A stretch of 64,000 nucleotides of DNA from Pseudomonas sp. RIT288 (GTDB lineage Bacteria; Pseudomonadota; Gammaproteobacteria; Pseudomonadales; Pseudomonadaceae). The translations under genes were made by a program, and so were the position numbers. Each line of letters opens with the position of its first letter. The first letter of the stretch is position 1. Of this stretch, positions 1 through 8,294 are shown one piece after another. The stretch is taken from contig NZ_JFYN01000044.1 in the NCBI RefSeq assembly GCF_000631985.1, positions 186,001-250,000 on the forward strand, written 5' to 3'. Under the pieces are notes generated by a model. That model was not told the origin of the DNA. It ran no database searches and saw only the letters and a program-made list of their open reading frames with translations.

Positions 1-703
1 TGTAGCTGCTTTCAAGCTGCAGCGGCGTTTGCCCACCGGCGTACACCGGCATGTCTGCCAGACCGTACTTCCAGCGATTGAAGCCCGGGCACTGCGCGTG
101 ATCGAACGCCACCGGCCGCTGCTCATTGAAATAAGCGTACGACGACGGATTGGCCACCACATAGCGCAGGCGAATGCCGTTGGCCTTCAGTGCCGGTTGT
201 TCCTTGGCCAGCAGGGCGTAGCGCTGCACCACTTGTCCGCCACCGGAATGGCCGAAAATCACGATCTGCTGCACATCCGGAAACTGCTTGCGATCGCTGA
301 CCCGGGCGACGATGGCGTCGAGTGCGGCGTAGGAACTCAGCGGCTTCGGCCCTGTGGATAACCCGCCGCCCATCCACTCGTTGCCTTTCCAGCGCAGCAA
401 AGTGTTGGGCAGGGAGTACAGCGCGACGTCGCTTTCGTTGAGAAACTGCGGAGCGATCACCAGCGTGTGCGCCGTTTGCCCGGCCAGTTCGGTGGCGTGC
501 TCGGCACTCTTGCGGTACGTCTCGGCGTTGCGCAGACGCCCGTGAATGACGATCAGCACCCGTTCGATTTTCTCCGGTGCCGGGCTGATGCCGACGGCCA
601 TTTCGCCGGCCTCGAATTGCAGGCGCCCGGGGCTGATGGCATCGACGCCCGCCGCGTGCGCGTTGCCGCCGATGATCAGTAAAGCCAGAAGCCATTTACG
701 CAT
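1..703 (-). CDS. Secreted alpha/beta hydrolase, partial (C-terminus off the left edge)
   Basis: I translated this frame by hand. It begins MRKWLLALLIIGGNAHA, a typical signal peptide, so the product is probably periplasmic or secreted. About 234 residues are visible. The nucleophile elbow GHSGGG (from VIFGHSGGGQVV, near residue 150) marks an alpha/beta hydrolase serine, and an HGRLRN segment near residue 54 fits the oxyanion-hole strand. The later acid and His of the triad are only partly covered because the window ends. The start codon lies directly after the stop of the ypfJ-like gene, so the two are probably co-transcribed. Substrate unknown. Confidence 0.8.
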   Translation of the reverse strand, partial: MRKWLLALLIIGGNAHAAGVDAISPGRLQFEAGEMAVGISPAPEKIERVLIVIHGRLRNAETYRKSAEHATELAGQTAHTLVIAPQFLNESDVALYSLPNTLLRWKGNEWMGGGLSTGPKPLSSYAALDAIVARVSDRKQFPDVQQIVIFGHSGGGQVVQRYALLAKEQPALKANGIRLRYVVANPSSYAYFNEQRPVAFDHAQCPGFNRWKYGLADMPVYAGGQTPLQLESSY

Positions 704-1594
704 TTACAGGTTTTTCGCCGCGAAGGTATCGCACTGGCCGACCTGGCCCTGGGCGAAACCGGTTTTGAACCAGCGCACCCTCTGCGCCGACGTGCCATGG
801 GTAAACGAGTCCGGCACCACACGGCCCTGACCCTGTTGTTGCAGGCGATCATCACCGATGGCGTTGGCCGCGTTCAAGGCTTCTTCGATATCGCCCGGCT
901 CCAGCCAGTTCAAACGCTTCTGCGCGTTGTAGGCCCAGACGCCGGCCAGGCAGTCGGCCTGCAATTCCTGACGCACCAGCAAACCGCCGTCGCCTTCCAT
1001 CTGCCGACCTTGCTGACGGGCCGCCTGAATTTTCGCCGAGACACCGAGCAGCGTCTGCACATGGTGGCCGACTTCGTGCGCAATCACGTAGGCCTGGGCG
1101 AAGTCGCCGGCAGCTTTGAAGCGCTGGGCCATTTCCTGAAAGAAGGCCATGTCCAGATAGACTTTCTGATCCGCCGGGCAATAGAACGGGCCGGTGGCCG
1201 AAGTCGCCAGACCGCAGGCGGAATTCACCCGGTTGCTGAACAGCACCAGGGTCGGGTCCTTATATTGGCGGCCGGCCTGCTGGAAAATCGCGCCCCAGGT
1301 GTCTTCGGTATCGCCGAGGATCGAACGCACGAATTCGGCCTGCTGATCGTTGGCCGGTGGCGCCTGACGGGTTTGTGTCGAGGCCGGTGCCGATTGCTCG
1401 GTCATTTGCCCGGTGAGCTGGCCGAGGATCTGCAACGGATCCTGCCCGGTGATCCAGCCGATGCCGACGATCAGCAGGATCGCCCCCAGGCTCAAGCCTT
1501 TGCCGCCACCGAAACGCATGCCGCCGCCACCGCCGGTATCATCGCCACGGGCATCGACGACGTTGTCACTGCGTCGGCCTTTTTTCCATAGCAT
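704..1594 (-). CDS. ypfJ: YpfJ-family neutral zinc metallopeptidase
   Basis: The product is 296 residues. The N-terminus (MLWKKGRRSDNVVDARG), a Gly-rich stretch and a single membrane helix (about residues 36-52, LGAILLIVGIGWITG) match the YpfJ family. The zinc motif HEVGHH lies in VIAHEVGHHVQ, with a downstream acidic ligand region (LQADCLAGVW). I place the start at 1594 rather than at a longer upstream option because it has a good ribosome site (AGAGGA, spacing about 7) and the conserved family N-terminus. It is probably a membrane-anchored periplasmic peptidase whose substrate is not known. It is the first gene of a two-gene unit with the hydrolase gene. Confidence 0.88.
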   Translation of the reverse strand: MLWKKGRRSDNVVDARGDDTGGGGGMRFGGGKGLSLGAILLIVGIGWITGQDPLQILGQLTGQMTEQSAPASTQTRQAPPANDQQAEFVRSILGDTEDTWGAIFQQAGRQYKDPTLVLFSNRVNSACGLATSATGPFYCPADQKVYLDMAFFQEMAQRFKAAGDFAQAYVIAHEVGHHVQTLLGVSAKIQAARQQGRQMEGDGGLLVRQELQADCLAGVWAYNAQKRLNWLEPGDIEEALNAANAIGDDRLQQQGQGRVVPDSFTHGTSAQRVRWFKTGFAQGQVGQCDTFAAKNL

Positions 1595-1686
1595 GTGGGA
1601 ATCCTCTATCTGTACGTGGTGATGAGTGTTGCTGGTGTAGGAGTGTGGCGCCAGTCCGGTCGTCCGTCTATTGGCACACACGCAAG

Positions 1687-1719
1687 CAGGCCCGGCCTCG
1701 GGTCGAGAGGGCGGGCCTG
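1687..1719. other. GC-rich hairpin upstream of ypfJ
   Basis: Arms CAGGCCCG and CGGGCCTG are separated by 17 bases and followed on the plus strand by TTATTG. It could be a weak terminator or part of a leader. No function is assigned. Confidence 0.3.
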
Positions 1720-1774
1720 TTATTGACGAGCGCGTGGGCGACTAATTCAATCCGTTGGCGGATTTCTCGTTTCG

Positions 1775-1867
1775 CACTTTGCTGGGGCCAAGAAAGTGGG
1801 CGGTTATCGGATTTCAGTTCCAGAATTCGCGCACTTTTCCTGTATTTTAGAATCCGCCACTTTTCTC
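1775..1867 (+). promoter_or_regulatory. IclR promoter with repeated CACTTTTC boxes
   Basis: Three direct copies of a box resembling CGC(G)CACTTTTC(T)CTG have their CACTTT cores at 1775, 1832 and 1858. An inverted copy (AGAAAGTGGGCGG) lies at 1791-1803. The same box occurs before the adjacent DMT transporter gene at 2714. Repeated boxes in both promoters of a regulator-transporter pair are what an autoregulating IclR protein would leave. This is inference from sequence only. Confidence 0.5.
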
Positions 1868-1879
1868 TGGGACTTCAAC

Positions 1880-2656
1880 ATGGCCGGCAGTCAAATCGAA
1901 CGGGTTTTCAGTGTGCTGGAAAGCCTCACCAGTGATCCGCGCGGGGTGCCGTTGCAGGCACTGGCCGAGCAGATCGAGATCCCGAAAAGTGCCGCTCACC
2001 GCCTGCTTGCCGAGCTGATTCGGCTGGGCTATGTGCGGCAGAACCCGGAGACCTTGCGCTATCACTTGTCGACCAAGCTGATCGCGATGAGCTTTCGTTA
2101 CCTGTCGAGCAGTGGCGCCGACATCGTGCAACCGGTGCTTGATCGGCTGGCCCGGGAAACCGGCGAACTGGTGCGGCTGGGGGTTATCGACGGTGAGCGC
2201 CAGACCTGGATCGCCAAGGCTCAAGGCGCGCGCAGCGGTCTGCGCTACGACCCTGACATGGGCCGCGATGCGCCGCTGTTTTACACCGCATCGGGTCACG
2301 CCTGGCTTGCCAGCATGACAGACGCCGAAGCGTTATGGCGGGTCGAGCGCCAGGGCGCCGAGGTGCCGGCGGATATCGGGCCGAATGCACCACGCTCCAA
2401 TGGCGAACTGCTCGAGCGCTTGCGGCTTGCGCGCGAGCAGGGGTATGCCTGCGTCGAAGAGAGTTCGGCGGTGGGCACGTCGGCGATTGCTGCGGTGGTA
2501 CGGCATCCGGCTGACGGCCGAGTGATCGGCGTGTTGAGCATTGCCGGGCCGACTGCACGGATGCCAGGGGCGAGGCTGCATGAGTTGGCGCCGTTATTGC
2601 TGAATTTCACCGCAGAGCTTTCGGCGGCGAGTCTGGCTTCGGAGTTGTTTGTCTGA
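1880..2656 (+). CDS. IclR-family transcriptional regulator
   Basis: The product is 258 residues. An N-terminal winged helix-turn-helix (about residues 5-65, IERVFSVLESL to RLLAELIRLGYV) is followed by an IclR effector domain (about 75-255) with the usual GTSAIAAVVRH and VIGVLSIAGP strands. The start at 1880 gives the standard IclR length; the 28 extra in-frame upstream codons overlap the repeated promoter boxes. It lies just before a DMT permease in the same direction and probably controls it through the shared CACTTTTC box. The ligand is not known. Confidence 0.88.
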   Translation: MAGSQIERVFSVLESLTSDPRGVPLQALAEQIEIPKSAAHRLLAELIRLGYVRQNPETLRYHLSTKLIAMSFRYLSSSGADIVQPVLDRLARETGELVRLGVIDGERQTWIAKAQGARSGLRYDPDMGRDAPLFYTASGHAWLASMTDAEALWRVERQGAEVPADIGPNAPRSNGELLERLRLAREQGYACVEESSAVGTSAIAAVVRHPADGRVIGVLSIAGPTARMPGARLHELAPLLLNFTAELSAASLASELFV

Positions 2657-2692
2657 ACAGCGATTCACGTCGATTGCGTGTGGAACATTCAG

Positions 2693-2722
2693 GGAAATCG
2701 GGCGGTGTTCGCCCACTTTTCC
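2693..2722 (+). promoter_or_regulatory. Putative IclR operator before the DMT transporter
   Basis: An imperfect inverted repeat pairs GGAAATCGGGCG (2693-2704) with CGCCCACTTTTCC (2710-2722). The right arm is the same box that is repeated in the iclR promoter. It lies about 80 bases before the transporter start. Confidence 0.45.
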
Positions 2723-2800
2723 GCTTCAGGGTTGTAGGAATCTGGAACGCAGTTCTAAATTGTCTATAGCCGCCGTTGATTCACCACTCAGAGATAGCCC

Positions 2801-3679
2801 ATGACCGTCAGCACTCCGCTCTCCGGTGTCAACCAACCCTTCAAGGGGATTTTGCTGATTGTCGTGGCGACTTTCCTGTTCTCCAGCCATGACGCGCTGT
2901 CGAAATACCTCTCGGGTTTCTACCCGATCATCATGGTGGTGTGGGCGCGGTATCTGGTGCACACCTTGCTGATGGCGGGGATTTTCCTGCCGCAGTCGGG
3001 GTTGCGCGTACTACGCACCAAACGACCGCTTTGGCAGTTGGCGCGGGCGCTGTGTCTGCTCGGCACCAGTCTGTTTTTCACCACGGCGCTGCTGTACATC
3101 CCGCTGGCCGAGGCCACCGCGGTCAACTTTCTCGCGCCGGTGCTGGTGACGGCGTTGTCGGTGCCGTTGCTCAAGGAGCGGGTGACGCGCGGGCAGTGGA
3201 TCGCGGTGATCTGCGGTTTTATCGGGGTGCTGATCATCGTCCATCCGGGAGGTGAATTGTTCACTCCGGCGGTGTTGCTGCCGTTCTGCTCGGCATTGTT
3301 TTTCTGCTTCTATCAACTGCTGACGCGCAAGCTCAGTGAGGTCGACAGTCCAACCACCAGCAACTTTTTCGCCGGTCTGTGCAACACGTTGGTGATGAGT
3401 GCGCTGGTGCCGTTCTTCTGGCAAGTACCGACCTGGTCACACGCCGTGTTGATGCTGGCGCTGGGCAGTTGCGGGATGACGGCGCACTTGTTTCTGACCC
3501 AGGCGTTCCGCCATGCCGCGCCGGCATTGCTGGCGCCGTTTGGCTACTGCCAGATCGTGTTCGCCGGGCTGTTGGGGTGGGTGGTGTTCAATCACACGCC
3601 GAGTCTGTTGACGGTGATCGGGATTGCGGTGATCTGTTGCAGCGGTCTGGCGGCGGCGTGGCAGCAGAGCCGCCGCTGA
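2801..3679 (+). CDS. DMT superfamily (EamA) transporter
   Basis: The product is 292 residues with about ten predicted membrane helices in two EamA repeats (about 15-140 and 155-285), the usual DMT architecture. The N-half contains HDALSKYLSGFYPIIMVVWARYLVH, and the repeat junction carries a HPGGELFTP loop. The ATG at 2801 follows a short leader. The gene follows the IclR regulator and is flanked 3' by a REP hairpin. Members of this family export amino acids, purines or other metabolites; the substrate cannot be read from sequence. Confidence 0.87.
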   Translation: MTVSTPLSGVNQPFKGILLIVVATFLFSSHDALSKYLSGFYPIIMVVWARYLVHTLLMAGIFLPQSGLRVLRTKRPLWQLARALCLLGTSLFFTTALLYIPLAEATAVNFLAPVLVTALSVPLLKERVTRGQWIAVICGFIGVLIIVHPGGELFTPAVLLPFCSALFFCFYQLLTRKLSEVDSPTTSNFFAGLCNTLVMSALVPFFWQVPTWSHAVLMLALGSCGMTAHLFLTQAFRHAAPALLAPFGYCQIVFAGLLGWVVFNHTPSLLTVIGIAVICCSGLAAAWQQSRR

Positions 3680-3711
3680 AGAGAATCTTACGTTTTTTGC
3701 CGAACACAAAA

Positions 3712-3796
3712 CCCTGTAGGAGCTGCGGCACGCTGCGATCTTTTGATCTTTTAAAGCAGGATCAAAAGATCGCAGCGTGCCGCAGCTCCTACAGGG
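3712..3796. repeat. REP inverted pair, family A (GTAGGAGCTGC type)
   Basis: Two arms of 37 bases are exactly complementary around an 11-base loop, with the core GTAGGAGCTGCGGCACGCTG and the end GATCTTTTGATC. It lies between the converging DMT and MFS genes and may also act as a bidirectional terminator. Confidence 0.9.
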
Positions 3797-3813
3797 GGAG
3801 GGGAGTAGCTAGG

Positions 3814-5151
3814 TTACTCGGTGACGTCTGGAATCTTGCGCGGGGCCATGAAGTACATCCAGGTCAGCGCCAGGAAGTACATCGCCGGGATCAGCGTGAA
3901 CAGCACCGTGTAGTTGTTATTGGTGACGGTCAGGATGTGGCCGACGATCTGCGTCATGAACATCCCGCCGATCGCTGCGCACATACCGCCGAAACCGAAC
4001 ACCGTGCTCATCATGTGCTTGGGCGTGTAGTCCATCACCAGGCTCCAGATGTTCGCGGTCCACGCCTGATGCGCACCGATGGCCAGGGAGATTGCCGCGA
4101 CAGCGACCCACAGGTTGCTCGAACCGGCGGCCATGATCACGCCGATGATGCAGCAGGCGAACAGGAACATCGACAGCAGCCGCGCCTTGATCGAGTTCAT
4201 GCCGCGACCGATTAGGAACGAAGACAGAATGCCGCCGCCGACACTGCCGAAGTCGGCCGTCACGTAAATGATGATCAGCGGAATACCCATCTGGGTGACG
4301 TTGATGCCCAGGTTGTATTGCTGATTGAGAAACGGCGGCAGCCAGTACAGGTAGAACCAGAACACCGGCGCGGTCAGCGAATAGGCGAGGGCGAAGGCCC
4401 AGGTGCCGCGCATGCGCAGGATGCGTGAAAACGGTACGCGGGTCTGTTCCGGTTCGACTTCCTGCTGGATGTACTCAAGCTCGGACTGTTTAACGCTTGG
4501 ATGGTCTTCCGGGTTGAAGTACTTCAGGCCCCAGAACAGCAACCAGATCCCGCCCAGTGCCGACATGCACAGGAACGCCGCCTGCCAGCCCCACACGTGG
4601 AGAATCAGCGGCAGCAGCATCGGCGTGAACATGGCGCCGACGTTGGTCCCGGCGTTGAAGATGCCGGTGGCCACTGCGCGTTCACCGGCGGGGAACCAAA
4701 GGCGCGTGGTTTTCACGCAGGCCGGGTAGTTGGCCGCTTCGGTCAGGCCGAGGATGAACCGGCAGACCATGAAGCCGACGGCCGAAGTCGCCAGACCGTG
4801 AGCGCCGGTGGCCAGGCTCCAGAGCAGTACCGCGCAGAAGAACACGCGCTTCACGCCGACCCGGTCGATCAATCGTCCCTGCAGGACGAAGCCGATCGCA
4901 TAACCGACCTGAAACCAGAAGTTGATGTTGGCGTAATCCATCGCCGTCCAGCTCATTTCCTTGGCGAGGATGGGCTGCATGACGCCGAGGGCGGCGCGGT
5001 CGATGTAGTTCAGGGTCGTGGCGAAAAACACCAGCGCCAGCATGCCCCAACGGGTCTTGCCGACGGCCATGGCGCCGCGGATCTTGTCGCCGATGCCACC
5101 CGTGGCAGTGCTCATGGCCGGGGCCATGCGGGAAGTCTGTGAAGGAATCAT
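3814..5151 (-). CDS. MFS permease, probable quinate/shikimate uptake
   Basis: The product is 445 residues with 12 predicted membrane helices and the anion:cation symporter style of MFS. The first helix region TTLNYIDRAALGVMQP and the loop RLIDRVGVKRVF (motif A) are visible. It is divergent from quiC across a 351-base spacer that holds an operator-like motif, and the cluster beyond is a complete dehydroquinate/dehydroshikimate route. Uptake of quinate, shikimate or a related hydroaromatic acid is therefore the likely role (context inference). Start 5151 has GGTGGA at good spacing. Confidence 0.85.
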   Translation of the reverse strand: MIPSQTSRMAPAMSTATGGIGDKIRGAMAVGKTRWGMLALVFFATTLNYIDRAALGVMQPILAKEMSWTAMDYANINFWFQVGYAIGFVLQGRLIDRVGVKRVFFCAVLLWSLATGAHGLATSAVGFMVCRFILGLTEAANYPACVKTTRLWFPAGERAVATGIFNAGTNVGAMFTPMLLPLILHVWGWQAAFLCMSALGGIWLLFWGLKYFNPEDHPSVKQSELEYIQQEVEPEQTRVPFSRILRMRGTWAFALAYSLTAPVFWFYLYWLPPFLNQQYNLGINVTQMGIPLIIIYVTADFGSVGGGILSSFLIGRGMNSIKARLLSMFLFACCIIGVIMAAGSSNLWVAVAAISLAIGAHQAWTANIWSLVMDYTPKHMMSTVFGFGGMCAAIGGMFMTQIVGHILTVTNNNYTVLFTLIPAMYFLALTWMYFMAPRKIPDVTE

Positions 5152-5307
5152 TGTTCCACCCGTTTTTGAATTTGTTATGTGGTGTTGTTTGCACGCACTG
5201 CGACCGAAGGTTCATTTCCGGACTCAATGTGACGTCGATGGTGGGCAGTGGACGAAAAATCGTCAATTCGCCGAAACGCCATAGTGTTCGATAATCGCAC
5301 GCAAAAC

Positions 5308-5326
5308 TAACCGGATGGTACACTTT
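5308..5326 (+). promoter_or_regulatory. Operator-like motif before quiC, shared with aroQ
   Basis: The 19-mer TAACCGGATGGTACACTTT matches 15 of 19 positions of TAACCATCTGGTACATTTT, found in the same orientation before aroQ. TACACT inside it could be a -10 element. It is a likely site for the TetR regulator of the cluster. Confidence 0.55.
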
Positions 5327-5382
5327 AAATTGCTGTGCGCAGTCATGCAGCCAATAATTTCCCAACGATAAAAACATCCTGT

Positions 5383-5465
5383 GTAGGAGCTGCCGAAGGC
5401 AGCGATCTTTTGAATTTGCTTTTCAGGATCAGGATCAAAAGATCGCAGCCTTCGGCAGCTCCTAC
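5383..5465. repeat. REP inverted pair, family A
   Basis: GTAGGAGCTGCCGAAGG and its complement CCTTCGGCAGCTCCTAC flank a GATCTTTTGA/GATCAAAAGATC core. The left arm has diverged (GGCAGCG for GGCTGCG). It sits between the quiC operator and the quiC start, inside the probable 5' leader. Confidence 0.88.
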
Positions 5466-5502
5466 CTTAAAGATAAGCGCGGCGAAGTCCGGGAGTAGAA
5501 AC

Positions 5503-7404
5503 ATGCAGCGTTCCATTGCCACCGTTTCCCTGAGCGGCACCCTGCCGGAAAAGCTCGAAGCCATTGCCGCCGCCGGGTTCGACGGCGTCGAGATCTTCGA
5601 GAACGATCTTCTGTATTACGACGGCAGTCCGCGGGAAATCCGGCAGATGTGCGCTGACCTGGGGATCGCCATCACCCTGTTCCAGCCGTTCCGCGATTTT
5701 GAAGGCTGCCGCCGAGATCGGCTGGCGCGCAATCTGGAGCGGGCCGAGCGCAAATTCGACCTGATGCAGGAGCTGGGCACCGATCTGGTGCTGGTCTGCA
5801 GCAACGCTTCGGCGGACAGCGTCGGCGACCGGCAGATTCTGGTCGATGACCTGCGGCTGCTGGCCGAACGTGCCGGCGCTCGCGGGTTGCGTATCGGCTA
5901 TGAAGCGCTGGCCTGGGGCCGGCACGTCAATACTTATCAACAGGTCTGGGACATCGTCCGCCAGGCCGATCACCCGGCGCTCGGCGTGCTGCTCGACAGC
6001 TTTCACACCTTGTCGTTGAAAGGTGATCCTGCCGCGATCGCCGACATTCCCGGCGACAAGATCTTCTTTGTGCAAATGGCCGACGCGCCGATCCTCGCCA
6101 TGGACGTCCTGGAGTGGAGCCGGCATTTCCGCTGCTTCCCGGGGCAGGGCGAATTCGATCTGCCGGGGTTCCTGGCGCCAATCATCCAGAGTGGTTACAC
6201 CGGGCCGTTGTCGCTGGAGATCTTCAACGATGGCTTCCGCGCCGCGCCGCCACGGGCGAATGCCGCTGATGGTCTGCGTTCGCTGCTGTATCTGGAAGAG
6301 AAAACCCGTCAGCGCCTGGAACAGCAAACAACGCCGGTGGCCAACCGCGAGATTCTCTTCGAAACGCCGCCGGCCAGCGAGTACAACGGCATCGAGTTTC
6401 TTGAGTTCGCCGTCGACGAAAGCCTCGGCGCCAAATTGGGTAACTGGCTGGAACGTCTGGGCTTCGTCAAGGCCGGACAGCATCGCTCCAAGAGCGTGAG
6501 CCTGTTGCGTCAGGGCGATATCAATCTGATCCTCAATGCCGAACCGTATTCGTTTGGACACAGCTTTTTCGAGGCCCACGGTCCGTCGCTGTGCGCCACG
6601 GCCGTGCGGGTCAAGGACAGCGCCAGCGCCCTGGCCCGAGCCGTCGCCTACAAGGGCCAGCCCTATCGAGGTCTGGTCGGCCCCAACGAACTGGAACTGG
6701 CCGCGGTGCGTGCGCCGGACGGCAGCCTGATTTATCTGGTGGACGAAGCGGCGGACGTCTATGGCACCGACTTCAATCTGCTGCCGAATGCTCAGGCCCG
6801 TGGCGGCCTCAAGCGCATCGATCACATGGCCATGGCGTTACCGGCCGACAGTCTCGACAGCTGGGTGCTGTTCTACAAGAGCCTGCTGGATTTCGAGGCC
6901 GACGATGAAGTGGTGCTGCCCGATCCGTATGGGCTGGTGAAGAGCCGGGCGCTGAGAAGTCGCGACAGTTCGATCCGCTTGCCGCTGAATATCTCGGAGA
7001 ACCGCAACACTGCGATCTCTCACGCACTGTCGAGTTATCGCGGTTCCGGTGTGCATCACATCGCCTTCGATTGTGATGACATCTTCGCCGAAGTCAGTCG
7101 CGCCAAAGAGGCTGGCGTGCCGTTGCTGGATATCCCGCTCAACTATTACGACGACCTCGCTGCGCGCTTCGATTTCGACGACGAATTCCTCAGCGAACTG
7201 GCGTACTACAACGTGCTCTATGACCGCGACGCGCAGGGCGGCGAGCTGTTCCACGTGTACACCGAGCCGTTCGAGGGACGCTTCTTCTTCGAGATCATCC
7301 AGCGTAAAAACGGCTATGCCGGTTATGGTGCGGCAAACGTCGCGGTACGTCTGGCGGCGATGGCCAAATCTCGCAGCGGTGCGGCGCGCCAGGCGAAGTT
7401 GTAG
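5503..7404 (+). CDS. quiC: 3-dehydroshikimate dehydratase fused to an HPPD-like VOC domain
   Basis: The product is 633 residues. The first half (about 1-285) is a sugar-isomerase-like TIM barrel with metal-site segments RIGYEALAWGRH, LGVLLDSFHTL and GPLSLEIFND; this part makes protocatechuate from 3-dehydroshikimate in QuiC1 enzymes. The second half (about 300-630) has two VOC modules like 4-hydroxyphenylpyruvate dioxygenase, with a possible His-His-Glu metal triad at about His442, His519 and Glu597 (FFFEIIQRK). The C-terminal half of known QuiC1 proteins has no proven dioxygenase role. GGGAG precedes ATG 5503; the longer in-frame extension runs through a REP element and is rejected. Confidence 0.92.
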   Translation: MQRSIATVSLSGTLPEKLEAIAAAGFDGVEIFENDLLYYDGSPREIRQMCADLGIAITLFQPFRDFEGCRRDRLARNLERAERKFDLMQELGTDLVLVCSNASADSVGDRQILVDDLRLLAERAGARGLRIGYEALAWGRHVNTYQQVWDIVRQADHPALGVLLDSFHTLSLKGDPAAIADIPGDKIFFVQMADAPILAMDVLEWSRHFRCFPGQGEFDLPGFLAPIIQSGYTGPLSLEIFNDGFRAAPPRANAADGLRSLLYLEEKTRQRLEQQTTPVANREILFETPPASEYNGIEFLEFAVDESLGAKLGNWLERLGFVKAGQHRSKSVSLLRQGDINLILNAEPYSFGHSFFEAHGPSLCATAVRVKDSASALARAVAYKGQPYRGLVGPNELELAAVRAPDGSLIYLVDEAADVYGTDFNLLPNAQARGGLKRIDHMAMALPADSLDSWVLFYKSLLDFEADDEVVLPDPYGLVKSRALRSRDSSIRLPLNISENRNTAISHALSSYRGSGVHHIAFDCDDIFAEVSRAKEAGVPLLDIPLNYYDDLAARFDFDDEFLSELAYYNVLYDRDAQGGELFHVYTEPFEGRFFFEIIQRKNGYAGYGAANVAVRLAAMAKSRSGAARQAKL

Positions 7405-7506
7405 GAATTTCGTAAACCCGGGATTAAACACGAGCCGCGTGGCTTCCTTCACTGTGCAGCGCGGCCCATAATCGCCAACCTGTGCAGTGATGGCCGTGAG
7501 CCCGCA

Positions 7507-8184
7507 ATGACAATGACATCAGAACTCCCCGCTGCTCCCGTCGTATCCGGCATCGAGCCGCGCAAGAGTCGCAAGAACAACCCGGAAAAAACCCGCGAGA
7601 ACATCCTGCAGGAGGCGATCGTCGAGTTTGTCCAGCAAGGGTTGTCGGGTGCGCGCGTTGACGCGATCGCCGAGCGTATCCACACCTCCAAACGCATGAT
7701 CTATTACTACTTCGGCAGTAAGGAGCAGCTGTACGTCGAGGTGCTGGAGAAGCTTTACGGCGACATCCGCAGCACCGAAAACCGCCTGCACCTGGCAGAG
7801 TTGCCGCCGATGGTGGCGATCCGCCGACTGGTGGAATTCACCTTTGATCACCACGACCGCAACGTCGATTTCGTGCGCATCGTCTGCATCGAAAATATCC
7901 ACAACGCCGAGTTCGTGAAGCGTTCCGATGCGATCAAGGCGATGAACAATACGATTCTCGATTCACTGGGCGAGATTTTGCGCCGTGGCGCTGAAGAAGG
8001 GATATTCCGCGCCGGGCTCGACGCGCTGGATGTGCACCTGTTGATCAGCTCGTTCTGCTTCTATCGCGTCTCGAACCGCCATACGTTCGGTGAGATTTTT
8101 CAAATCGACCTGCCGGACGAAAGCATCAAGCAGCGCCATCGCGAGATGATCTGCGAGTCGGTGTTGCGCTACTTGCAGCCGTGA
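7507..8184 (+). CDS. TetR-family regulator of the quinate/shikimate cluster
   Basis: The product is 225 residues. An N-terminal helix-turn-helix (about residues 28-75, ENILQEAIVEFVQQGLSGARVDAIAERIHTSKRMIYYYFGSKEQLY) has the TetR signature ending YYYFGSKEQLY. The C-terminal ligand domain is helical, with the FDHHDRNVDFVRIVCIENIHN pattern common in regulators of aromatic catabolism. It follows quiC in the same direction and faces the dehydrogenase-dehydroquinase pair. It probably represses the cluster and responds to a hydroaromatic acid or a product (inference). Confidence 0.85.
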   Translation: MTMTSELPAAPVVSGIEPRKSRKNNPEKTRENILQEAIVEFVQQGLSGARVDAIAERIHTSKRMIYYYFGSKEQLYVEVLEKLYGDIRSTENRLHLAELPPMVAIRRLVEFTFDHHDRNVDFVRIVCIENIHNAEFVKRSDAIKAMNNTILDSLGEILRRGAEEGIFRAGLDALDVHLLISSFCFYRVSNRHTFGEIFQIDLPDESIKQRHREMICESVLRYLQP

Positions 8185-8193
8185 CACTGTTCC

Positions 8194-8283
8194 TGTGGGA
8201 GCGAGCCTGCTCGCGAAAGCATACTGTCAGTCAATGCATCTGTTAGCTGACACACCGCTTTCGCGAGCAGGCTCGCTCCCACA
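8194..8283. repeat. REP inverted pair, family B (GGGAGCGAGCCTGCTCGCG type)
   Basis: TGTGGGAGCGAGCCTGCTCG and its complement lie at the two ends of a 90-base element with a short central spacer containing GTCAGTCAATG. It separates converging genes. Confidence 0.9.
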
Positions 8284-8294
8284 AGGGCGCTAAT

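Noticed and set aside
123..695. A 190-residue minus-strand frame with no signal peptide
   Set aside because: The neighbouring frame from 703 encodes a signal peptide and an alpha/beta hydrolase with GHSGGG; the other frame is Arg-rich and without family features.
3712..3796. A CRISPR-like array made of the repeated GTAGGAGCTGC elements
   Set aside because: The copies are isolated inverted pairs kilobases apart, not regularly spaced direct repeats with spacers.
5335..5502. An N-terminal extension of quiC
   Set aside because: The extra 56 codons are translated REP sequence; a good GGGAG lies before the internal ATG at 5503.
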